Shown: positions 12,757-22,263 of the stretch, in pieces
Layout of the letters: each line of letters begins with the position of its first letter
Numbering within the stretch: position 1 is the first letter of the stretch
Origin: Phallus indusiatus
Taxonomy: Eukaryota > Basidiomycota > Agaricomycetes > Phallales > Phallaceae
Direction of reading: 5' to 3'
DNA: 64,000 nt
Assembly (NCBI GenBank): GCA_027605045.1
Contig: JAQFWX010000004.1
Coordinates: 2,738,683 to 2,802,682, forward strand
Notes under the pieces: generated by a model
The model's input: only the letters and a program-made list of their open reading frames with translations
What the model was told of the DNA's origin: nothing
Databases searched by the model: none
Made by a program: the position numbers and the translations under genes

Positions 12757-14163
12757 ATGCCTTTTTATCCCGCTCTCCTAGTCGATCGACTACCCTTAAC
12801 TGTTATTCTCGCTTGCGTTGTCGTTCTCTTTTCGTTTAATTTGATGTTTGGCAAGAAAAAATGGGATCCTAAGGGACAGGTAAGGGCATTTTCTATCTGA
12901 GAGATCTGATGCTTTTTCTGATAGCTATTGAAATCGTCTCACTTGAACTATTATAGCATTGCTACGTGACAGGTGGAAGCCAAGGAACTGGTCTATCTCT
13001 AGCTCTGTTGCTAGTAAAACAAGGTGCCCATGTTTCTATCGTAGCTCGAGATCCGAAGAAGCTGAAGGAAGCAACTGACAAGCTGGAGGTATGCCAACTT
13101 TCGCATTCTTACGGGACGAGACGCAAACACACACTTAATTCTTTTTTTATTCAAGGAAGTCCGTCAAAACTCCAGTCAGATAATCAAATGGTACTCTCAA
13201 TCTCTGTCTACATATGAAGGCGCGGCTGCAGCTCTCAAAGATGCTTGCGAACCGTTTGGAGGCAAAGCTCCGGATGTTATTTTCAACGTTGCCGGTTCTT
13301 CAAGACCTATCTATTTCGTCGAAGAAACACCGGAGTCTTTCAGAGCTGGCATGGATAATACTTATTGGGTTCAAGCTTACACCACTTTGGTAAGCAAGGA
13401 AAGTGGTGTATTTGCAATGCTATTCTGACATGTTTCAATAAAGGTTGCAACTAAACTAATGGTCCGTCAAAAAGTCAGAGGCAAGATCCTCCTTGTGGGA
13501 TCTACTTTGTCGTTTTTCTCAATGGTGGGATATACCTCCTACTCTCCCGGGAAATTCGCTATACGAGGTTTGTGCAGCACCTGTTTCTTTTCGCCGGCCG
13601 CATCTATCATATTTATGTGTGACGTATGATGCAGGCCTGGCTGAGTCTCTTCGTAACGAACTGAAATTATACGATATCGACGTTCACGCATATTTCCCAT
13701 GTACTATTTTCTCTCCGGGGTATATTGAAGAGAACAAACTCAAGCCTGAGGTGACTCTCAAACTAGAAGAAAACGATTCGGGCATCACTACTGAACAAGC
13801 CGCTGAAGGGATTCTAGAATGTAAGAACAGGGTCATACTGGCTAGATTCGTTTGTTTTTGACTCTAACTTCTCAAAAGGTGTTCGAAGTGGCAAGTTTCA
13901 ACATGCGTCGGATTGGCTTACCCGGGTCTTCCGTGCTGGCACTCGAGGTGCTGCTCCAGGTGGTCCATTCGACTTCTTCCTGGATCTTATTTCTTGGGTA
14001 AGATTAACACTATCACTTCACTTTCCTAGATTTGGCCTAGAGAAATGTTTGTTTATACTAGATCGTGGCTCCTGTTGTTCGTCTAGTGGCCGATCGCTCT
14101 GTCCGAGAACACCGAACTAAACACGAAGAGCATCTTCGATCAATAGGATTTTACGACCAATGA
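12757..14163 (+). CDS. TSC10: 3-ketodihydrosphingosine reductase (KDSR/Tsc10 type)
   Basis: A short-chain dehydrogenase that would reduce 3-ketodihydrosphingosine to dihydrosphingosine with NADPH, the second step of sphingolipid synthesis, at the ER membrane. Seven exons (12757-12879, 12957-13088, 13156-13389, 13444-13567, 13635-13820, 13879-13997, 14062-14163) give 339 residues. The N-terminus is a hydrophobic anchor, then the cofactor motif TGGSQGTG at about residue 45, FNVAGSS in the NAG position, a catalytic serine in LLVGSTLSFF and YSPGK as the YxxxK pair. The region FPCTIFSPGYIEENKLKP is characteristic of this family. Family length is usually 320-350. All junctions keep frame. The neighbour on the opposite strand is also an ER/secretory protein, but I see no evidence of shared control. 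Confidence 0.9.
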
Positions 14164-14367
14164 TTTAATTATATACCCGCTAATTTTATTTATCTATGCA
14201 ATAGTCCTAATTGTAGCGTTGAGTAACTACTTGAGGCACAAAGGAATAGAATTTCATTTGACTCAAGCAAATGGAACAGCGACGGTCAAACCATCGTAAC
14301 GAAAATGATAGATCAATATTTCTTAGAGAGATAAAACAAGAAGCTACCTCGAAATTCGTTACTCCGT

Positions 14368-15367
14368 TTACTGGTTCTTTTTGTTTAAGCTGACAGTCCT
14401 GGATCCTACCGTATCCATCCTCGACGGTGTCTGTATACTCGCTACTGCATAAATTCCAAACAATAGTATCGGGAGTAAAATGACGAAGCTGATGAAGAAT
14501 CCGATTAGGATCCCTGGCGTGAAGAATTGGTAACGTGCGAAGAGAGATCCAGTAGGCAAAGTTGAGTTAAAAACGGGTTCGGCGACTTCGGCGTGAGTTG
14601 GCGACAAATGGAGGCTTGCTACTTTGTCAAATCCATTCTCTACACGAGCTGAAACAGATGAAGTGTATATAACGAGGTAGGAGTTGTCGGATGATGTCTG
14701 CTCTTCGATAACTTTCTCCAGTTGACGTTCTAGTGGTGGATATCATTGGAAAAAGCGCAAGACAAAATGAAAAAATGAGTGCTTACGCGACTGAGTAAAT
14801 ATTTGTCTTCGTGAAGCTCCACTAGATGTATCCAAGGCCGGCATGTTTATACCCACAATCTGTTTAGTCTCGGAGCGGGGTCGGGAACCTAGTGAGATTT
14901 CTTGACGTTCCGACTGGCATTTCTCGGCCAGAGACTCTTTGAACGATTCAAACCCGGAAGATCCGGTATTCGGAGAAGGAATATAGGGAATCTGGAGAGA
15001 AGAAGGTGCATTGGAGAGCTGGTTTATGAGGAAAGGTGACGTTTTGAGGTCTGCGGCTGAGAGCTTTCTGGTTGTCAGAGGGAGATAGTTTTATTTGGAA
15101 CGTGTTCTAACTTACACCGGGTTGATCCACGACCACTACAGTGTGAAAGTTGCATAATTCGTCATTGTCGAGCTGTAGGAGTCGGTGAAGCAAGTCTGCG
15201 GAACCGGAATAGGAATAGGTGGCGGTCGACAGAGCGTCCAAACTCTGACTTGTCTGGGATGACCATGCGATGATTGGCACTGTATCTCTGTATGCCGCCG
15301 CTACGAGAAATGGTAACGACAGCGATGCGACGACTCTACCAACTCGAGCATGTAAACTTGGAGACAT
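14368..15367 (-). CDS. BIG1 / V-ATPase S1 (Voa1)-like ER membrane protein
   Basis: Three exons (15367-15116, 15063-14787, 14729-14368) encode 296 residues. The start at 15367 places a signal peptide (VGRVVASLSLPFLVAAA) directly before YRDTVPIIAWSS, the N-terminal signature of the fungal Big1/Ac45-like family. The luminal middle is variable. Near the C-terminus is a single membrane helix preceded by FARYQFFTPGILIGF and followed by VASIQTPSRMD, matching the transmembrane region shared by V-ATPase accessory subunit S1, Voa1 and Big1. In yeasts these proteins serve V-ATPase assembly or beta-1,6-glucan formation in the ER. Which role applies here is not decided by the sequence. A decayed relative lies at about 6215-6765. 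The earlier in-frame ATG at 15409 would put 14 extra residues before the signal peptide. Confidence 0.7.
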
Positions 15368-15837
15368 GGAGGAGTAGCGCCGGAGAATTAGCGCCGTTAC
15401 GGTCTTCACTCACTGCGTTCATACTTTGGGTGTGTGCCAAGGGAAGGCACTCTATGAAGCCTTTCGAATCGCAGTGTTTACAGTTTAAGTTCCTGTGCCA
15501 ATCTACCAAAACATTGATTTTATAACTCCTGTGGGTAATAATTTATGTAAGATAGTTGGCTGCCAGCGAACATTCATTCATATTGAGAGATATCGCAAAG
15601 CTTCTCTCCTCTTTTAAATCCATTCGCGAATATTTACGTGAGATCGGGATAAATCGATTTAGACCACTGCATTCATGCTTAGTTCAACCGAGTTTGACAT
15701 GTTATCATATGAATGAGGTTGGTGAATATATCGACACGTGGGTTTTGTCTAATACGAATGGATACAACTGATATACGCCACCACCGTAACCTTGAGTAGC
15801 AGTCATAATTTCTTGAGAGACCAGAAAGGCTAGCCTT

Positions 15838-17283
15838 TTACTCTGAAGAGGGAAGAGCGGGCATCGCTTGCCACTCTTGCGTCCACCCAGCAGGCCGTAT
15901 CACACGTAAACTACCCTGCGGGTTATTCCCCTAGACAAAGGTGAAAATTGTATATCAAGCTGGAATACAGTAATAATTCTTACGATCATTTTATTCGGGA
16001 AACCAACGTCAAAAGGCAGGACACCCTCAAGTTTCTTAATGTGTTCTGGTGTAAGAGTGATATCAAGAGCTTCCAGATTGGCATGTAAATGCTCTACTTT
16101 TCGACCTCCAAGAATAGGGAAAACGTATGGTGCTTTCTGTGGGAAAGGGAGGGGGAGGATATTATCAATGTGTCGACGTCTGGTAAGATGTCTCCCTTAC
16201 ATGCAGGACGTAGGCGATAGCGACTGCAGTAATACTCTTAGCGCCAACCTCTGCCGCAACTTCTTCAAGTTTTTTACAAACTTTCCTCTCGTCTTCAGTC
16301 CGTTCCCATGACTCTGTGAACAGCATCCGTCCTTTTTCTCCACTTTCTTTACGTCGCTGCTCTTCTTCGTCTGTTCGAATACGACCAGCACCCATCACAC
16401 CCCAGGGTGCCAACGCGAGACCCTCAGAGCGCGCCATGGGGATGATATCTCGCTCAAAGCTACGCTCGAGAATGCTCCACTGGCCTTGGTAAATACTAAA
16501 AGGAGTTTTCCCAGTCAATCGTGCGTATTGGTTCGCTTTCGAAACGATCCAAGCTGGAGTGTCCTACATGAAATGAGTGCATACAAGTAAACTTGAACAG
16601 TGGAATATATTTGAAATGGTGTCACCGAAATGCCCTGAAATACAAAATCCTTTTTAGAAAAAAAAAGTTCAATGAAGTTTATTAGTCGGAGGAACTCACC
16701 AGGTATAATACTTTCCTAGCGGCTACGAGGTGATGCAAGGCATTCATTACCTCTTCGACGGAAGTATCCCAAGCCCACCCTGAAGGGAAATTTGAGAGGG
16801 ATGAAAATTTGTAAAGCGAAACAACTCACAGTGAATATAGAGGATATCAATGTAATCGGTTCGCAGCTTCTTAAGACTCGCTTCAACAGAAACATAAAGC
16901 GACTTAGAATGATTTCCAACGTAATTGATCCGAATAGGTAGTGAAGTATCAGCTCGTTTATAGAACGAGGTGTACTTGGTCGCTATAACCATTTGTTCAC
17001 GGTTACCGCGCGATTCCATCCATTCCCCAATTATAGACTCTGAAGTCTCATCTTGATATTGATTTGCAGTATCAATAAAGTTGCCGCCTGCTTCGTAGAA
17101 GGCGTCGAGAAGTTTCAAAGATGACTCCTTGTTCATGGCACCCATTCCAATTTTGTGCCATTCCTCGCCGATACTACCTGCGCCTAGGGCGAAGGGGGAA
17201 ACCCGAACACCTGCAGAAGGCGATAAAACTCGATAATAACCTAGTTTTGTGGCGGGACGGGGGTGAGGAATAAGGAGAGCCAT
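15838..17283 (-). CDS. Aldo/keto reductase, aryl-alcohol dehydrogenase type
   Basis: An NADP(H)-dependent reductase of the AAD group, which in wood- and litter-decay fungi reduces aromatic aldehydes. The start at 17283 gives [20 protein letters not shown], then a conventional AKR barrel. Catalytic residues are visible: D and Y in [11 protein letters not shown] in IATKYTS, H in DILYIHWWAWD (the last across an intron near 16803). [37 protein letters not shown] and [14 protein letters not shown] are highly typical. The C-terminal exons give [19 protein letters not shown] and end at TAA (15840-15838). A longer in-frame extension upstream of 17283 exists but has no family support. Around 350-400 residues are expected after splicing. 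Confidence 0.9.
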
Positions 17284-19841
17284 CTTTAGTGTCAAGTATG
17301 TGATAGAGACGACTCGGATAACGAGGTATTCTTTTATATGTACCAGTTTTCGCAAGCATGACCAATCAACCAATCCAAGCTGGCATTTAAAACTATTATC
17401 CAAGCCCAAGCCGAAGAGAAAATGAACAACACGAACGAATGAAGCGAGACCGTGGAAATCCTGTCTCACACCGAATACCGTATAAACCAATGGCTGGACA
17501 GATAAGAATAGAACGCGTCATCCAACAAAGTTTCGTAATTGCATTTTTCAGACGGCTATTGCCAAAGGGAAGATATGATTTATCATCCTTGTGCTAAATA
17601 AGACAGAAGAAGGCTTACTACGAAAGGCGTGGAAACTGTTGAGAGTACACGGCGTGCAGCCACAACTCAAAGCGCCCGCGCCTATAGCTAGTTCGCACGG
17701 CGCGTCTGGAGTTCAACTTTTTCCTTTGATCTTCAGGTGCGCCTTTTTTATTTGTTTGATTCGTTATATTATAGTTACTCATGTAATATATACATAAACT
17801 TTTTCCTTTGAACTTCAGGCTTGCTGCCTTCAGTTGCGGCGGAATAATAAAATTGTTGTTAAACTGCGCTGCACTTCATGAACTTGGGGTTTGGGTGCGG
17901 CGCAGTATCAATTTGTACGATGAGTCGTTTCAGTTCCAACTCCTATTAATCACGCCGTGCCATGTACGGGCCGTTATCATTCTCATCAATCGCATTCTTA
18001 CATAAGAGCCATTGCAGAAAGAGTTTGCTAATTAGAATGCCTTAACCAGTGAGTAAATCACATTCGGCACCAGGTCATGGAATGGATGGTCCAATCTTAC
18101 AATTTGGCTTTGAAAGATGGAGGAATTTTGACATCAAAAGGTTTTCGTATTGAATAGAACTCACTTAGATCGATAGATCCCATCGGGTGAAATGACAACA
18201 CAGTTCTGTTCACCCAGGATTCGTCGGCTTAGGTCGTAACTGTTAGAATTGGGAATCTGCACCAACTGATGTCGTTGACGTCATTTGGAATGCAGCCCGC
18301 CCTGAGGGAATTTTGTTGTTAGGAAAAGGATTCGATCCACAAGCAAGAATGAACCGGTCAGGAGACCAGTAATCCTTATAAATACCGACACGGACCTTCT
18401 GGGGGTCTTCAGCTCCAGGTAGTAAGCTATTACCGCTGAACAGTTGTAGGATCTTCCCCCGCTTTAGCTTTACTCGGACTCGGAGGTCGTCCGTGATTGC
18501 ATCAAATTCTCAAGGTGGCCACCGGGGCCAGTACTGCGATAACCTACTCTAAACAAGACCTTTGACATCGTTAATATTCTCACTCAGTTTCACATGTTAC
18601 AACTGTCTATTAGGTTTGATTTGTTAACAAGGTAAGCCATATTCTTGTCGACTAGTGATTAATCATGTTTTCATGTTTTCATGTATAACTGTTCGTGCCA
18701 CTCCCGGAACCAATTGCCTGGGTTTCCATGGAACGCAACCGAATGACGTTGATCAAGCACGCACGAGCTCGATCCGAAAAACTCAGCTTAGGTTTGAATC
18801 TTATCAGGTTTTTTACGCCTCGTCGCGTGATTTGGCAAACCTAACTTTTGACTCCGAAGCGACCAGGGCACCAGGCGTTTGGATCTGTAGTCTGCACAGA
18901 ATGTTAACTTGGATGGAAAAGCTCATGCGCATTTCCTATCTTAATGGAAAATATGTGGTTCAATTTCTTGACGGATGCTATGAGGAACAATTAGGGATGT
19001 TAAGGACAATTAAATTTGTCATTTTCCTCTTTTAGAATGTGGCGCATGCCCCTATGAACTGAGTGTGCATTTGACTACACTGATTTCTTTCTGGCCAACA
19101 CCTCAATTTCCTAATCTGGACTTACGAAGGTGCCTTTGATTTCAGGTTCATTATTGTATGACCGTGCTTCCTGCTTCTCGCCGGTCGTCGCATATATGAC
19201 TTGTCACTTTTATGACCCGAATAACCCTTTGGACAGCTTTAAAAATACTCTTGTGTCGACTCAATGCAGAAATTGATATAAAACTCCTAATTTGATCTAA
19301 ATCTCGCACGTGAGTGCTTTTCTGTAACATAAAAAAATGATATCGGCTGGAAAAACATACCTTCTCACATGTAAAAAGCAAGGCGTATTACGCACCACTT
19401 ACGCGTCGCTGTGGCTTGGCTTATCTTCATCCAGGATCGTCTTTAATTATCCTTTCCTTACAATCTAGATCCAATTTGAACAGTTCTAAAATTTTCCTTC
19501 ATGGCCAATGTGGCTTCGGACGGCGGTACTGATCTCGCTCGACTAATCATCTTCGACCACACCTTTGAAGTCACACAATAAATCGATCGTAAAATACTCC
19601 CACCCTTTCCCCTTTGAGAAATGTGTTACAAAAACTAAGTTGTCCTATTTGTTTTTGAACCAAGGGCTGGCGTTCCCGGAGGTGGCAAGCGAGGCTTTGT
19701 TGTTCTGTCCTCGGATGGAAATGTGGAAATGACGCGTTACTCACTCCTAAAACACGAGGCAGGTAACACTAGAACCCTGCATATGATGAGAATTAGACTG
19801 ATCAGTTATACTCACGCTCAGACCGATCCCCCCTTGAAGCA
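17284..19841. other. Gene-poor stretch with no supported gene
   Basis: About 2.6 kb without a recognisable protein. The longest frames (near 17600, 18650 and 19150) have no motif and no splice partners. A near-identical 22-23 base unit (AACTTTTTCCTTTGA.CTTCAGG) occurs twice, near 17721 and 17798, and may be a trace of an old duplication. I see no tRNA-like cloverleaf by eye. Confidence 0.4.
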
Positions 19842-19848
19842 TATAAAA
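19842..19848 (+). promoter_or_regulatory. TATA box of the zinc-finger gene
   Basis: TATAAAA lies 76 bases before the ATG at 19924 and is followed by a C-rich run. The spacing suits a short 5' leader and supports the chosen start. Confidence 0.5.
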
Positions 19849-19923
19849 CCTCGCCCCCCTCAGCGTTTCAATTCCCCTCATCTTGCCACAAGTTCTACTC
19901 TTCCCAATTTCACCGCACTAAAC

Positions 19924-20416
19924 ATGCAATCTCCCACACAAAATAACAATTACTCTGCTAGAGACTCGTCCTCTCCAACAGAATATTCTCCACCTCAACC
20001 CGGTTTCTTCAACAGTCTCCAGGCACTGTAAGTGTTCACAGCGCCGTTCTCAAGTACTTCTAATAGACACCGTCGGTTGACCGAGTTTTAGGGATCACAC
20101 TCAGTTCAAGACTCCTCTCGATGATTTCAACGCCAGCCTACCAGGCTACTACGTCGCAAACCCTGCTGCGCCCGTCTATGACCCAGCCTTATCGGTATCT
20201 GGGTGGCAAGGCTATCATCAGGCCGCCGGTCAACTCGAACACCCCGAAGCGACCGTATACAACTCGTGGGAACGGAACAACAGGTAAGCTAGTTGCCTTG
20301 AAGAGTTTACGGCCTTTCTTGAATTAACAATCTATTATCACAGTTACACACCGTATCCAGACCCGTATCAACCTATCGCGCCACAAGACCAATACTTTGT
20401 GCCACAGGACTGGTAC
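19924..20416 (+). pseudogene. Zinc-finger protein gene, 5' part (split by retroelement)
   Basis: Exons 19924-20027, 20092-20283 and 20344-20416 join in frame. They encode a low-complexity N-terminus (start MQSPTQNNNYSARDSSS) rich in S, P, Y, Q and N, with a conserved core GWQGYHQAAGQ and YNSWERNN. The frame runs directly into the left LTR of a Ty3/Gypsy element at 20417, adding about 42 foreign codons. The five bases GGTAC before the LTR recur after the right LTR at 44773, so the gene originally continued at 44778. A diverged copy of the same exons is found at about 51282-51760. It was probably a regulator, judging only from the zinc-finger tail of the 3' part. Confidence 0.65.
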
Positions 20417-20690
20417 TGTAAGAGTCTGGACTCTTTCAATCTGTCCGAAAAGTCCGAGTCGGGGACTTCGGAATCTTATCTTTTATTTTCCCTTACTTAC
20501 AAATCGTTTCCGAACGTTTGCTTATTTCTCTTAGTTATCTAATAATTAGATAATCTTTATTTTAGGTATATAAGCTCGAGATGTAGATATTTTATTCTTT
20601 AGCTTCTTTAACGAAGACCATCTGCACTCATCTTGTGTGATATTCCTTTGTTCTTGAAGTTCTTGTGTAAAAGTCTCTCGGACTTTTACA
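20417..20690 (+). repeat. G1 5' LTR
   Basis: 274 bp, starting TGTAAGAGTCTGGACTC and ending CGGACTTTTACA. It carries a TATATAAG box at 20567-20574. It is 10 bases shorter than the 3' LTR, which has CTATTTTCTA inserted after GACTTCGGA. The first bases after it are TCTTTTTT, with no TGG-type tRNA primer site. Confidence 0.9.
20567..20574 (+). promoter_or_regulatory. TATA box in G1 LTR
   Basis: TATATAAG in the middle of the LTR, the expected place for the element's promoter. The same box is present in the 3' LTR. Confidence 0.5.
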
Positions 20691-20769
20691 TCTTTTTTGA
20701 GTTTTCTTCTTCGTTATTATCTACATTCCTCTCAGCGTCGGATTGATCACCGATAGCTAGCTTACCTCG

Positions 20770-21612
20770 ATGTCGACATCAGCTTCTTCCGTCTTTGACG
20801 AGTCTTCTTCCTCTTCTGCTCTTTCTTCTTTTCCGTCTATCGCCACTCCCACTCTTCGACCTGCCGAGTTCAGTTCGTCCGGTGCTGGTGACACTAGCAC
20901 TAGTGATGGCGGCATACAATACCACCAACTGCGTAGCGGGACGGTTCGTCCTGATCCAGTTGAGGGTAGGATGAGAGATGGATCTGGGTCTATCCAGAAC
21001 CCACGGTCCGATGACGGAAACCCAGCAATGGGGAATACGACTGAGGATAGTGATCTCAGAGCGCATTCTGTTAACACGGAAGAGCAAGCTCACAGACAGA
21101 GGGTGTCAGAGTCTGCACAAGATAATGACCCGTTGTCTGAATCGGCCTTGAGGGCCAGATTGTCTCTGGTCAGAGACAATAACGCCCATATGGAGAGAGA
21201 ATTAGAGTCTCTCCAGGATGAGGCGGTAGATCTGAACATGCGCACATCGCAGTTCAATCAAGATCTAGCGAACCGTTATTCGGGCAGTGTAGACAATAGT
21301 AATTTTGTCATACCTACCAATACTGTTCGAGTTTCTCCAGCTCCGGTTCCAACCTTGGATACTGGGAGGAGATTTTACCAAGATTGGTTCGAGGACGCTG
21401 TTGAGGATAGCGCGAACCAGTCCGGTCTAGCACCACCCGAAGCGACATCTGTTGTTGCAACGGTGAGACCAGAAGTGACCAGCACTTCACCAGTCCCAGT
21501 GAATGCTGTGGCGAGTACTTCTCCTGTAGCTGTAGCTGCTGCTGTTCAGGCTGATGGGGATTGTCAAGTACCGATATCCGGGAACGGTAATAGATACTGT
21601 AATGTATTTTAG
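20770..21612 (+). CDS. G1 Gag-like N-terminal protein (truncated)
   Basis: A 280-codon frame 80 bases after the 5' LTR. It starts MSTSASSVFDESSSSSALSS, is serine-rich and acidic, and contains a helical segment (LRARLSLVRDNNAHMERELE) suggestive of a short coiled coil. No CCHC knuckle or capsid homology region is seen before the stop at 21610-21612, so this is only the front of a Gag. About 310 bases later the second-family LTR interrupts the element, and the rest of gag and the protease are absent. Confidence 0.6.
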   Translation: MSTSASSVFDESSSSSALSSFPSIATPTLRPAEFSSSGAGDTSTSDGGIQYHQLRSGTVRPDPVEGRMRDGSGSIQNPRSDDGNPAMGNTTEDSDLRAHSVNTEEQAHRQRVSESAQDNDPLSESALRARLSLVRDNNAHMERELESLQDEAVDLNMRTSQFNQDLANRYSGSVDNSNFVIPTNTVRVSPAPVPTLDTGRRFYQDWFEDAVEDSANQSGLAPPEATSVVATVRPEVTSTSPVPVNAVASTSPVAVAAAVQADGDCQVPISGNGNRYCNVF

Positions 21613-21922
21613 TCGCTGAATATAATACCAATAACTGTCACCGTTGGTTGACGACAGTCAGGACTTGGCCTCAATCTATAAGAGATTGTGCCACGACAGT
21701 CTTCTTCAGGATTTGTCCTGACGTTCGTCACGAGCGTCGAGTTCGTCAAGGACGTTACGGATATGTGCGTTCCGAACTTCGAGAGTCGCGAGCTGTATCT
21801 CGTATTGAATGATATCAAGCTCAACGATAATGAAGAAAGCTTTGAGATGTAACTCTCGGCAACGACGGATGGCTTCCGTCGTTGCAAGTCTCGAGGAACG
21901 ATCTCGACGTTCAATGATGAAG
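21613..21922. other. Residual G1 sequence before nested element
   Basis: No supported gene. A minus-strand frame (complement of about 21706-21914) is rich in E, R, L and I and looks helical, so a fragment of another element on the minus strand is possible. I could not link it to anything else here. Confidence 0.3.
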
Positions 21923-22186
21923 TGTAACGGTTCTGCTATGACCAGCGGACTACTATTACCCATAGTACATATTAGTATATATATACAATTGCATGCAGAC
22001 GATCGTCGTCTGCACAAGTACCTAGTATTATGTAATGTACATAGGCGCCGTCACACCAGTAAATACCGCGTAACGGTAAAGGTGCCGGCAGCCTTTCTTA
22101 CCTGCACTTGCAAATATACAGCTTTATACTGTTTGTTGTGAGTCCGTAAGAACCGGGCTAATCGTAAACTGTAACGAAACGTTACA
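21923..22186 (+). repeat. G2 copy 1, 5' LTR
   Basis: 264 bp. TATA-like run at 21976-21985, followed by a perfect inverted repeat (arms TGCAGACGA / TCGTCTGCA, 3-base loop). It ends in TGTAACG-AAA-CGTTACA, another small palindrome. The next bases are TCTTTTTTAACACC, with no TGG primer site. LTR subtype a (GACCAGCGG, TACCCATAG). Confidence 0.92.
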
Positions 22187-22263
22187 TCTTTTTTAACACC
22201 TAAACGGCGTTACAATTTCCAAAATACGCCAATCGTATTTGCTAGTTTATAGTGAGAGAGGAT

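Noticed and set aside
12450..12839. A 129-codon plus-strand frame
   Set aside because: It overlaps the start of the reductase gene in another frame and has no splice partners or motifs.
18655..19035. A 126-codon plus-strand frame
   Set aside because: No recognisable motif, no splice continuation, composition like its non-coding surroundings.
21809..22141. Short frames in and across G2 LTRs, repeated at 30775, 31542, 40363, 58688 and 63278
   Set aside because: They recur because the LTR recurs. They cross LTR boundaries and have no coding signature.
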